Source: JAWPMT01 sp965267435
Lineage (GTDB): Bacteria; Bacteroidota; Bacteroidia; Cytophagales; Cyclobacteriaceae
Direction of reading: 5' to 3'
Length of the DNA: 64,000 bases
NCBI GenBank assembly: GCA_965267435.1
Contig: OZ253960.1
Location: 2,604,001-2,668,000 of the forward strand
Shown here: piece by piece, positions 1 to 7,484 of the stretch
How the letters are laid out: each line of letters starts with the position of its first letter
How positions within the stretch are numbered: the stretch's first letter is position 1
Translations under genes and position numbers: made by a program
The notes under the pieces: model-generated
The model's database searches: none
The model's input: the letters and a program-made list of their open reading frames with translations, nothing else
What the model was told of the DNA's origin: nothing

Positions 1-218
1 ATGTTGTACACCAGGCCTGGGCCGCCGACAAACCCAAAGCCACTCATGGTACTGGAGAACACAGCAAAAGCCGTAACAAGAATGCCAAGGTTACGGCCAG
101 CCATAAAAAAATCGGAAGACGACCGGGTCCTGGAGAGCGCCCATATACCAATAGCAATACATAGCAGCATATAGATGCCAATGGAGCTAAGGACGATGGT
201 GTCTCTAAAGGTTTCCAA
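1..218 (-). CDS. Sodium:solute symporter (SSS family), N-terminal fragment
   Basis: Partial gene cut by the left window edge; about 72 N-terminal residues are visible. They hold a first membrane helix followed by the stretch DFFMAGRNLGILVTAFAVFS and then STMSGFGFVGGPGLVYN. This is the typical second helix of sodium/proline or sodium/carboxylate symporters of the SSS family: the 'F-x-x-AGR' signature followed by a Ser/Thr/Gly-rich helix that helps bind Na+. The reading frame opens directly after the in-frame TAG of the upstream dehydratase gene (TAG-CAC-TTG), so TTG at 218-216 is the most likely start. The next Met lies inside the first helix. The gene is the last visible member of the 2999-to-1 operon and probably imports the substrate of the dehydratase/dehydrogenase pair, but which acid is carried cannot be told. 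Confidence 0.8.
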   Translation of the reverse strand, partial: METFRDTIVLSSIGIYMLLCIAIGIWALSRTRSSSDFFMAGRNLGILVTAFAVFSSTMSGFGFVGGPGLVYN

Positions 219-221
219 GTG

Positions 222-1778
222 CTATTGGGGTAGGCGAAAGACTCGTTCGAAATAACCTGACAACTCTTCCACTACCTCCTCTTTGTTACCCACCTCTTCG
301 ATACCGGCCAGTACTTGTGCCAATCGCTTTTTGTAGGCCAGCTGCATATTGCGCTGGATCATAATGCGCTGCGCTTGCGGCGAGCCCGCTCCATGCATGC
401 TTTCGGTGAGATAGCCCACGGCATTGCGGCCAAGGGTCATATTTTCGATCAGACGCAAAATGCGCATCCGGTCTTCCGTATCTACGTCCTCCCGACCTTT
501 TAGATACTTCAAAAGCAGCTTGCCGATACCCTGGTGATCGAGCTCCTTCTCGCTAGGCATGGTCACCATTAGACCTCCGGCAAGGTCTTGGGCCAACCTG
601 CCAATCTCGTAGGTCATTTTCGTGACATGGTGCTTGCAGACATTGGACAACATCTCATCGCAGATATAGGCGCCGCTCTTCGTCGCATAACCCTGGTAGG
701 AGGAGGCAATACCTGTGCCGTAGATAGTCTCGTTCAGATGCGTCATTTCCACGATCTTGTCTTTCACGTGTGAGGCTTTGGCCACGCCATTATAGTCGGC
801 AATCGTCGCAGCAGCGCCAATGAGGACGTCACCGACCCCGGACTTGCAGACGTAGCTCCTACGGTGATAGCTAGTGAACCGCTCGACCAGCATGGCAGCG
901 AAGTCATATTCACCATCCATGAAAATGTATTCTGCAGGAATGAAGACTTCTTCGAAGACAATCATCGCTTCCTGCCCGGAGAAGTGATGGTTGCCGGTAT
1001 CTATGGTGCCACCTTCCATGCTGCGGGTGTCGCATGACTGCCGTCCATAGATGTAGGTAATGCCGGGGGCGTCCACTGGCAAAGCACCTACAATGGCATA
1101 GTCCGTATCCTCCGGACCTAATCTCGTCGTGGGCATCACCATCAACCAGTGAGAATTGAGGCAGCCCGTCTGGTGGGCTTTGGCGCCTGTAATCCATACG
1201 CCTTCTTCGCTGCGCTTCACGACGTGCACGTACATATCCGGGTCCTTCTGCTGGTGGGGTGTAAGGCTACGGTCGCCTTTCACATCGGTCATGGCACCCC
1301 CGAGGACGTAGTTGAATCGGTGAATAAACGTGAGGAACTCCTTTAACTTCTGGTGATAAGCCGTGCCATGGGCCTCATCCAATTCATAGGTCACTGAGTA
1401 CAACGAATTGATCGCATCCATGCCCACGCAACGCTGAAAGCAGGTACCCGTCAACTGGCCCAGTTTACGCTGCATCTTGTTTTGCAGCACGAGGTCATTG
1501 ACATCGGTGCAGACGTGCAAAAAACGGCTCACAGGCTCACCCGTAAATGGGGACGTCACTGTGGCCAACTCCGGCTCTCTCACAGCCAGGTCATAAGTCT
1601 CCGCCACGGCATTGACTGAAGGCTTGATGATCGGGTGATTGGGAGGATCCTCGACCTTCTCCCCCAACAGGTAGACATTCAAGTCACGGTTTTGAAGACT
1701 CCGTCGATAGTCGTCTCCCGAATTGATCTTTTCTGCATTTACACCAGAATGTCTAGACTTCGTCTTCATGTTTTTCAT
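222..1778 (-). CDS. abfD: 4-hydroxybutyryl-CoA dehydratase / vinylacetyl-CoA delta-isomerase-like protein
   Basis: 518 aa, a member of the HpaB/AbfD flavoprotein superfamily (acyl-CoA dehydrogenase fold). The family converts 4-hydroxybutyryl-CoA to crotonyl-CoA with a [4Fe-4S] cluster and FAD. What decides this over the flavin-only 4-hydroxyphenylacetate hydroxylases is the presence of candidate cluster ligands: the C-x3-C pair at C113/C117 (TCFQRCVG) and a His/Cys pair at H305 and C311 (YHRRSYVCKSG). These match Cys99, Cys103, His292 and Cys299 of the Clostridium aminobutyricum enzyme, with one residue less between the last two. About 30 residues longer than the clostridial protein, mostly at the N-terminus. 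The start (or M4 at 1769) overlaps the preceding membrane-protein gene by 17-26 bp, so the two are translationally coupled. The enzyme is oxygen-sensitive in known cases, which is notable in a window with aerobic respiration genes. Confidence 0.8.
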   Translation of the reverse strand: MKNMKTKSRHSGVNAEKINSGDDYRRSLQNRDLNVYLLGEKVEDPPNHPIIKPSVNAVAETYDLAVREPELATVTSPFTGEPVSRFLHVCTDVNDLVLQNKMQRKLGQLTGTCFQRCVGMDAINSLYSVTYELDEAHGTAYHQKLKEFLTFIHRFNYVLGGAMTDVKGDRSLTPHQQKDPDMYVHVVKRSEEGVWITGAKAHQTGCLNSHWLMVMPTTRLGPEDTDYAIVGALPVDAPGITYIYGRQSCDTRSMEGGTIDTGNHHFSGQEAMIVFEEVFIPAEYIFMDGEYDFAAMLVERFTSYHRRSYVCKSGVGDVLIGAAATIADYNGVAKASHVKDKIVEMTHLNETIYGTGIASSYQGYATKSGAYICDEMLSNVCKHHVTKMTYEIGRLAQDLAGGLMVTMPSEKELDHQGIGKLLLKYLKGREDVDTEDRMRILRLIENMTLGRNAVGYLTESMHGAGSPQAQRIMIQRNMQLAYKKRLAQVLAGIEEVGNKEEVVEELSGYFERVFRLPQ

Positions 1779-2280
1779 CGTTTATAGACTGCAGATGAGC
1801 CCGAAACTCCTTTAGCTCCTCGGGAGATACTACCCACTGATTAAAAAAGAGCACGTATGCCGCTGCACAGACCAATGGGAATAACCAAATGCCATACACC
1901 ATCAAAACTGTGGGCTTTGGGAATCCATGGATCAGAACAAGTTGTGACTGTCCGATGAATCCGTCGTAGGTACTGAAGATGGCCAACAAAATCGCCAAAT
2001 AGGCAACACTGAAGACTAACAGGACCCATCGACCTCTTCCTTTAAGCCGTGAGCCGACACCCACGAAAAGCATCAGACAAAGCAATACGAAGCATCCCAC
2101 ACCAAACACCAATGCCAGTGGCGACTGATTGATCGCCCTATTTCCCGAGGCGCCTTGTGATAAAGTAGGAAACTCGTCATGCCTCTGTCCCACGCTTCCG
2201 GAGGAGTCCATCACCAAGATGACCATAATGGCCATTAAGCAAATGACAGCAGCGAAAAACAAAATCCGGAATAGTCTCAT
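1753..2280 (-). CDS. Small four-helix inner-membrane protein of unknown function
   Basis: 175 aa. Four hydrophobic segments are visible: residues 4-24, about 57-77, 85-105 and 128-147. They are followed by a charged cytoplasmic tail rich in E, K and H (ending INDEKHEDEV). I recognise no family. It sits between the short-chain dehydrogenase gene (8-bp gap) and the dehydratase gene (17-26 bp overlap), in the same operon as an SSS symporter. A role as an accessory subunit for the transporter or as a membrane anchor for the enzymes is conceivable, but it is inferred only from position. It is longer than the roughly 80-aa two-helix small subunits (DUF4212) that accompany some SSS transporters, so I do not assign it to that family. 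Confidence 0.75.
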   Translation of the reverse strand: MRLFRILFFAAVICLMAIMVILVMDSSGSVGQRHDEFPTLSQGASGNRAINQSPLALVFGVGCFVLLCLMLFVGVGSRLKGRGRWVLLVFSVAYLAILLAIFSTYDGFIGQSQLVLIHGFPKPTVLMVYGIWLFPLVCAAAYVLFFNQWVVSPEELKEFRAHLQSINDEKHEDEV

Positions 2281-2288
2281 GCGATCTT

Positions 2289-2999
2289 CTATCTGGTCAT
2301 TCCCCCGTCAATTGCCAGGCAGGTGCCATTCACATATGCTGCATCGTCCGACGCCAAAAAGAGGTATCCCCGGGCAATCTCCTCCGGATGACCAATTCTT
2401 CCCGCGGGTACTTGCGCCAGTATTAGGTGCTTGACTTCATCGGGAATCGCATCCGTCATGTCCGTTTGGATGTAGCCAGGAGCAATGCAATTCACGGTGA
2501 TATTGTACCTGGCCAGTTCCGTCGCCCATGCCTTGGTCATCCCGATCACCGCGGCTTTGCTCGCGGCATAATTTCCCTGTCCGAATCCACCACGGAGGCC
2601 AACCACCGAGGATGCACTGATGATCCGACCATAGTTAGCCTCCTTCATGCGCGGGGCTACCGCCTTCGTACAATTGAAGACTCCTGTCTGATTGATGGCC
2701 AGGACCTGCTCCCACTCCTGGGTGCTCATCTTCAGCAGCGTCCTATCGCGGGTAATCCCTGCATTATTGACAAGTATATCGATCTTGCCTGTGTCATGAA
2801 GTATTGACTCTACAGCCGATAAGACAGCCGTAGCATCTGAAACGTCAACGCGCTGCTGGGTAATGGAGTCATCATCTTCCCCGTCGATCACGTCCCATGA
2901 GAAGACACGGGCTCCCTCTTCTGCAAATAGTTTAGCGGTCGCAAGGCCAATGCCACGAGCACCTCCCGTGATGATGGCTACTTTGTTGGCAAGTTTCAT
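2289..2999 (-). CDS. Short-chain dehydrogenase/reductase, FabG/PhaB-like (3-oxoacyl or acetoacetyl-CoA reductase)
   Basis: 236 aa, the normal length for classical SDR enzymes. Visible are the Rossmann nucleotide motif TGGARGIG (11-18), the structural NNAG (78-81), the catalytic Ser near 131 and the Tyr144-x3-Lys148 pair (YAASK), followed by PGYIQTDMT. D36 sits at the end of the second strand with acidic residues after it. The sequence resembles FabG and PhaB, which reduce 3-ketoacyl thioesters with NAD(P)H. First gene of the operon with the dehydratase homologue. Because that enzyme would release crotonyl-CoA, a 3-hydroxybutyryl-CoA/acetoacetyl-CoA oxidoreductase role is the natural inference. 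A housekeeping FabG role cannot be excluded, but is less likely away from acyl-carrier-protein genes. Confidence 0.85.
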   Translation of the reverse strand: MKLANKVAIITGGARGIGLATAKLFAEEGARVFSWDVIDGEDDDSITQQRVDVSDATAVLSAVESILHDTGKIDILVNNAGITRDRTLLKMSTQEWEQVLAINQTGVFNCTKAVAPRMKEANYGRIISASSVVGLRGGFGQGNYAASKAAVIGMTKAWATELARYNITVNCIAPGYIQTDMTDAIPDEVKHLILAQVPAGRIGHPEEIARGYLFLASDDAAYVNGTCLAIDGGMTR

Positions 3000-3020
3000 A
3001 GTAGCGTAATATCATCATTC

Positions 3021-3036
3021 TTTGAGAGCTCTCAAA
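3021..3036. promoter_or_regulatory. Perfect 16-bp palindrome upstream of the SDR-abfD operon (candidate operator)
   Basis: TTTGAGAGCTCTCAAA is an exact inverted repeat with no loop, lying 22 bp upstream of the SDR start codon in a 63-bp gap. There is no T-run after it on either strand, so it does not look like a terminator. Its size and position suit a dimeric repressor site. No regulator gene is adjacent. About one such perfect 16-mer is expected by chance in 64 kb, so position is the main argument. Confidence 0.4.
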
Positions 3037-3062
3037 CCTCCGGCCCGGTCATCCGCCAACGG

Positions 3063-4946
3063 TCACTCCAGCGTCACCTTTTCTTTCTTCGGAAATTTGA
3101 CGTCATAAGCAAGCTGGAGCTCCATTTGCTCCTGCGCCTCCATGTTCAGTTCCCAGACCACTTGCCCTGTCTTTTCATCATGTCTACCTCCAGAAAGCTC
3201 AGACGGTGAGATGCTGATATCACTGATGGCTGCGACCGGTAGCTGGTCGAAGAGCATCAGCTTAATGGGCTGCTCCTTTTTGTTTCTAACCAGGATCTTG
3301 AAACCCCGACTGTCCACCTGATTGCTACCTACGGTTCTGCGCTTTGTATAAGTATCGACCTTCGTACGTCCGATGACAATGTTGCGGTCGTGGCCCAATG
3401 AAATATCAAGTGTATCGACCAGAGCGCGAGCATCCAGCACAGAGCGACCGACAAATGCGTCTTCAAAGTAGAGGTTGGCTTCTCCCTCAAGGAGGTTGTA
3501 CTGGTCCCATTCCGCTATTCTCGCAATCAAAAAGGCATCGGTTTCGAGCTTGGGTACAGCATGGTATTCATATAGGGCTTCAATCTCATAACTCTGAAGG
3601 TTGACAGATAGCTTCGCGCCGTTGGACTTAATGGAATAGGGCTTGTCCACCTCGAATTCGACGGTAGTTTGATTTTGAACGACGGTCGTCGTAATTACAT
3701 CCGCTTCTTTATCCCAGCTGCTATACCCCCAGGCTTGAACACCGGCGGCCCTTCCTTGAAGTCCGTATCCAGCCACTACGACTTCCTCCAATTGGGTCAC
3801 ATCCGCCTGCATCCGAGGGCTGATCGTCGATGATGCAATGACCACCTCCTGTGTGTTCATACCGATGTATGAAAACACCAAATAGGTAGCACCATTTGGT
3901 AGCGTCAAATTGTATTTGCCATTGAGGTCAGTGGTAGTACCAACTGTGGTGCCTTTCACAATCACGTTAACACCAGGCAACGCGTCGCCATATTCATCGG
4001 TCACCCTGCCTGATACTGAACGCACAGAACCGGAAATGATCGAAGCGCCATAGAGCGGCCGGTCGAAAATGGTGTTGCGCGTGAAGTTGAGGTACCAGGT
4101 CTGCAGTTCCGGGGCTACACCACTTTGATTGGGGTTGCCATTGGACAAGCTCAGCTTCACTTGCTCCCAATCGACGCCGGTATTTTGGTAGACATCCGCC
4201 TTGTACTGCAGTTCCAGCGGCTTGTCGATGCTGGCCACTCTTACATCATACTTGGGGTACCAGCCTGCATTGGCGACGATATAGGTAAGCGCGAAGTTTC
4301 CTTTTGTCGATTGCTGAGCCTCCACTCGGATTTTGATCTCTCCTACAGGCAGCTCCTCCCTGCCTCTCACTTCAGAGATCTGCTGTTCGATTTTTACTTC
4401 TTGCTCCTGTAGTTCATCTATCTCCATTCGCACATTGATCATTTCTGATTTGATGGTGGTGAGCTCCCTGTCATAGAAGTCAATGGCTTGCTTGAGCTCT
4501 GAGAGACTCACCCCGGTCGTCTCTCCGCCAAGGTTTTTGTTTTCGTCAAGCAAGCTTTGCTTCTCGCCCAATACCTGGAGGCGTGAGTTTTTTCGGGTGA
4601 TCTGTTGCTCCAACCCTTCGAGCTGTTCGGTGAGTTGGTCGATCTCCTCGTCCTTTTTCAATTCTTCCAGATAATTGAGGCCATGGTTGACGGCGAGGAT
4701 AGTGAAAGCACCTTCAGCCTGCACTTGTATGCTCTTCTCATCAATGTAGGGTGAGAGACCTGAGATCATCACCTCGGAGGTACCCTGTGGTATTTGCACA
4801 TTTCCATTCCTCGTGATCTGTGCACCTTGGAGGAATACTGTGACTGAATTGAGGGTGGTCGGTAACTCGACCTCTTGAAAGGGCTGACCGGTGCTTTGGA
4901 GTGCCGCAAGCACCAGGCATAGCATCAATGTGGTGGACGTTTTCAT
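3063..4946 (-). CDS. DUF4139 (MuiA-like) secreted protein with an inserted carboxypeptidase-regulatory-like domain
   Basis: 627 aa from the Met at 4946, chosen because it begins a signal peptide (KTSTTLMLCLVLAALQS); an upstream in-frame Met would add an unlikely leader. Domain order: DUF4140-like N-terminal beta domain (about 25-125); a coiled coil rich in E, Q and L (about 95-195); the first part of DUF4139; then at about 310-395 a CarboxypepD_reg-like beta-sandwich (SVSGRVTDEYGDALPGVNV, with the typical GTTTDLNGKYNL and FSYIGM). This ends in LEEVVVAGYG, the string that normally leads into the plug of SusC/TonB-dependent receptors. DUF4139 then resumes to the C-terminus. DUF4139 proteins have no established biochemical role ('mucoidy inhibitor' is a historical name). 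Expected location is periplasm or cell surface. Confidence 0.8.
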   Translation of the reverse strand: MKTSTTLMLCLVLAALQSTGQPFQEVELPTTLNSVTVFLQGAQITRNGNVQIPQGTSEVMISGLSPYIDEKSIQVQAEGAFTILAVNHGLNYLEELKKDEEIDQLTEQLEGLEQQITRKNSRLQVLGEKQSLLDENKNLGGETTGVSLSELKQAIDFYDRELTTIKSEMINVRMEIDELQEQEVKIEQQISEVRGREELPVGEIKIRVEAQQSTKGNFALTYIVANAGWYPKYDVRVASIDKPLELQYKADVYQNTGVDWEQVKLSLSNGNPNQSGVAPELQTWYLNFTRNTIFDRPLYGASIISGSVRSVSGRVTDEYGDALPGVNVIVKGTTVGTTTDLNGKYNLTLPNGATYLVFSYIGMNTQEVVIASSTISPRMQADVTQLEEVVVAGYGLQGRAAGVQAWGYSSWDKEADVITTTVVQNQTTVEFEVDKPYSIKSNGAKLSVNLQSYEIEALYEYHAVPKLETDAFLIARIAEWDQYNLLEGEANLYFEDAFVGRSVLDARALVDTLDISLGHDRNIVIGRTKVDTYTKRRTVGSNQVDSRGFKILVRNKKEQPIKLMLFDQLPVAAISDISISPSELSGGRHDEKTGQVVWELNMEAQEQMELQLAYDVKFPKKEKVTLE

Positions 4947-5412
4947 AGTCGTTTTTCTTTTAAGATGTGGAGAGTACCGAGATTCCATAAAAACGATCCG
5001 GAAATATTTTGAACACAAAACGTGCCAGAGGTGCCACAAATTATAGGCGGGCACAACAATCCCCGTGGCCGGGCACCCCCTGCCTCCAATTGTGAATGGG
5101 GAGTCCCCCTACCTGACGCTGAAGTTAATTCCGTGCCTCGGCTCCTGGGCGGGATTATGCTTGGCACGGAACCACCGCCATAAGATTGCTTCGTCCTGCC
5201 TCCTCCTTCGGCCGCCGCAGGCGCAGCGCAATGACGGTGGCAGGGAGATTCCGGTATTCCCGTATTTTACTCGAAAGGGACCAAAGTTCCGCTGGCGAAA
5301 CCGGAATGACGTACTGGTGAGACTGCTACGTTCAACTTCATGCACCGTCTCTCGACTCGCTGGGGCTATTTCCAGAGCCTGCGGCTGCGGAATTGTCATA
5401 CAATCCCCCACG

Positions 5413-5431
5413 CCCCCTTTGATAAAGGGGG
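5413..5431. repeat. GC-rich hairpin CCCCCTTT-GAT-AAAGGGGG
   Basis: A perfect 8-bp stem with a 3-nt loop. A related but less perfect element (CCCCC-ACAA-GGGGG preceded by CCCCCTTAGT) lies at 47324-47347 in another non-coding spacer. This suggests a dispersed intergenic repeat; neither copy is followed by a convincing T-run. Confidence 0.5.
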
Positions 5432-5637
5432 ATTCATCCAGATTGAGTAAGGCCATCTCCTCTGCTAACGCTCTACTTTTTCAACCTACCGGTCGCTGTA
5501 GCCTCAGCGAAGGCGGATCAACTTCTTAACTCATCAACTTCTCAACTCAGAAAGGCTAAGGGATAGAGGCAAATGTCTGAGCCACCGGCAGCCTGGTGGG
5601 TGGATAGCGGGGCCGGTGGGCGAGTGCCGATAGCCCG

Positions 5638-5700
5638 CCCTGAAGTAAGTGATGGACCTTACGAGAGTACTCGAGGGATCTCCTGCTCACTACTTCAGGG
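5638..5700. repeat. REP-like inverted repeat, copy 1
   Basis: Left arm CCCTGAAGTAAGTGA (5638-5652) and right arm TCACTACTTCAGGG (5687-5700) pair along their whole length except for one extra T/A on the left side; the loop is 34 nt. The same arms with the same single-base asymmetry recur at 22733-22796, so this is a dispersed palindromic element, not a chance hairpin. Confidence 0.65.
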
Positions 5701-5880
5701 GCCCAGAAAATAGATAAATAAAATGCATCCATTAGGGGCGGGTCTCCGATGACCACTTTGGGGCAGGCCCAAAAAAAACCCATGCTTTTTCACAAAATCA
5801 GAAAAAAATAGATCTTGATGTCCAATATTGAATTGGCGGCTCGTCCTAAGGGCAAATTTCAAGTTAACGAATCTAATACC

Positions 5881-6231
5881 ATGCAAGAGTTCATGCTACT
5901 ATTCAGAAACCTCGCCCCTGCTGAGGCATATAGTTCTACCCCGGAAGAAATGGAGAAGACCATCCCACAATGGCAAAGCTGGATCAAAGGCATCGCCGAG
6001 GAAGGCCGATTTGTGTCCACCGCACCTCTGGAGCGCGACGGTTTGTTCCTGACCAACACCAATCAGACGGATGGTCCCTACGCTGAAGTAAAGGAATTTG
6101 TACTGGGGTATCTCGTCTTCAAAGCCAAAGACATGGACGAAGCCATCGCCACGGCGAAGGGTTGCCCCATCATCGATGACGATCGCGGCTCCGTGGAAAT
6201 CCGTAAAGTGGCGCACTTCTCCACTGAATGA
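5881..6231 (+). CDS. YCII-related (DGPF) domain protein
   Basis: 116 aa from the Met at 5881. The frame is open 66 bp further upstream, but family members begin with the M-x-E-F/Y-M-L-L-F strand seen here. The ferredoxin-like YCII fold ends with the family hallmark TDGPYAEVKEFVLGYLVF (D/G-P-F/Y region) and a C-terminal strand GSVEIRKVAHF. The biochemical role of these proteins is not settled; they are the standard genomic partner of ECF42 sigma factors. The stop codon overlaps the start of the sigma factor gene by four bases (ATGA), so the two are co-translated. Confidence 0.85.
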   Translation: MQEFMLLFRNLAPAEAYSSTPEEMEKTIPQWQSWIKGIAEEGRFVSTAPLERDGLFLTNTNQTDGPYAEVKEFVLGYLVFKAKDMDEAIATAKGCPIIDDDRGSVEIRKVAHFSTE

Positions 6232-7484
6232 CGGTTGGCCAGGACATCGACCATCTTTTCCGGCACGAATCGGGAAAGATGGTGGCGGTCTTGACGAAAC
6301 TCTTCGGCTTCGACCAACTGGAAGTCGCGGAAGACATCGTGCAGGATACGTTTGTCCAGGCCCATGAATCCTGGAAGCTCCGAGGCTCTCCGGATAAGCC
6401 TGTTTCCTGGCTATATGCTGTCGCGAAAAACAAAGCGACCGATTACCTACGGCGTCAGCAGACCAAACGAAAAGTAGATAGCCACCTGCAGAGCGCCATC
6501 CCCGTGGAGTACTCCATCGCGGCGCATCTGGAGCAGGCATTTTACGAGATACAGGACAACCAACTCCGCATGCTCTTTGCCGTGTGCCACCCGGCCATAC
6601 CGCAGGAAGCACAGATCGCCCTGGCACTTAAAACGCTTGGCGGGTTTGGTATTCAAGAAATTGCACGGGCTTTCCTGACGTCGAAGGATGTGATCAACAA
6701 ACGGCTGTTTCGTGCGAAAGATAAAATCCGACGAGAACAGATCGCGCTGGAAGTGCCCCGTGGCGAGTCGCTGGAGTCGCGGATGGAAAGCGTGCTCGCA
6801 ACGATCTACCTGCTCTACAATGAGGGCTACCACTCCGCCAGTGAGGAAATGGTGATGCGAAGGGATCTTTGCCTGGAAGCCATCCGCCTGGCACTGCTGC
6901 TGTACGAGTCACACTATGAAAAGCATCAGGAGGTGTGCGCGCTCCTAGCATTGATGTGCTTCCACACGTCGAGGTTTGAAAGCCGGATGAACGAACTGGG
7001 GGAGTTGATCCCTCTGGGCCAGCAGGACCGGACGAAGTGGAATCAGGAGCTGATATCGCAGGGCACCTACTTCATGCGCTCCATGGACTTCAATGAGCTA
7101 TCCACTGCCTATGAACTGGAAGCTGCCATTGCCTACCTGCATACCCTGCCTGATAGCGACGATAAGTGGAGCGGTATGCTGGCGCTGCATGATCGCCTGC
7201 TCCGCGTAAAGAATACGACCAACATCCATCTCAACATGGGACTGGTTATTAGCAAGGTCCATGGAGACAAGGAGGCACTGCAATACCTCGAACGGTTGAA
7301 TGATGTGGAGGACAATTATCTCTATTACGCGCTGCGAGGTGAACTGCATAGAGGTACGTCACCAGAACAGGCGAAAAGCGATCTTGCCAAAGCGATATCC
7401 CTGGCGCCTCTTGCTGCGGAGCGCAAGCTACTACTCTCAAAACTGGAAGCGATCAGCCCTGGGGGGCCGGCTCCGAAAGGGTGA
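6228..7484 (+). CDS. ECF42-type RNA polymerase sigma factor with C-terminal TPR-like extension
   Basis: 418 aa, about twice a normal ECF sigma factor. Region sigma2 spans about 8-78 (AEDIVQDTFVQAHESW, then SWLYAVAKNKATDYLRR). Sigma4 lies at about 115-180 (ALKTLGGFGIQEIARAFL, SKDVINKRLFRAKDKIR). The remaining roughly 240 residues are helical and repeat-like (LLYNEGYHSASEE, LALMCFHTSRFESR), as expected for the ECF42 group. That group has no membrane anti-sigma factor, and its own C-terminal extension is thought to control it. The overlapping DGPF gene upstream fits exactly. Known ECF42 factors activate genes for YCII/DGPF proteins, so autoregulation is likely. The 3' end overlaps the convergent hydrolase gene by 32 bp (7453-7484). 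Confidence 0.9.
   Translation: MTVGQDIDHLFRHESGKMVAVLTKLFGFDQLEVAEDIVQDTFVQAHESWKLRGSPDKPVSWLYAVAKNKATDYLRRQQTKRKVDSHLQSAIPVEYSIAAHLEQAFYEIQDNQLRMLFAVCHPAIPQEAQIALALKTLGGFGIQEIARAFLTSKDVINKRLFRAKDKIRREQIALEVPRGESLESRMESVLATIYLLYNEGYHSASEEMVMRRDLCLEAIRLALLLYESHYEKHQEVCALLALMCFHTSRFESRMNELGELIPLGQQDRTKWNQELISQGTYFMRSMDFNELSTAYELEAAIAYLHTLPDSDDKWSGMLALHDRLLRVKNTTNIHLNMGLVISKVHGDKEALQYLERLNDVEDNYLYYALRGELHRGTSPEQAKSDLAKAISLAPLAAERKLLLSKLEAISPGGPAPKG

Larger units (their letters stand above)
4947..5880. other. 934-bp intergenic region with several repeat-like elements, no convincing gene
   Basis: No reading frame here has protein-like composition or a family motif; the open frames are Arg/Pro/Ser-rich and overlap palindromes. 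The region contains a GC-rich hairpin at 5413-5431, a CTTCTCAACTC-type tract at 5521-5550, a phrase like CCTCAGCGAAGGCGGA near 5502, and the REP-like inverted repeat at 5638-5700. Phrases such as GGAATGACG near 5300 recur in the spacer at 47086-47656. It separates the minus-strand DUF4139 gene from the plus-strand YCII/sigma operon, so promoters for both must lie here. I could not find a clear TAnnTTTG box next to 5881. Confidence 0.6.

Noticed and set aside
222..1778. Annotation as 4-hydroxyphenylacetate 3-monooxygenase (HpaB)
   Set aside because: The superfamily is the same, but the C-x3-C and His/Cys positions that bind the iron-sulfur cluster in AbfD are present, and no flavin-reductase partner is near.
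5065..5529. Open frames of 115-154 codons on both strands in the spacer left of the YCII gene
   Set aside because: They overlap each other and the hairpins, have Arg/Ser/Pro-rich composition and no motif; likely a result of high GC repeats.
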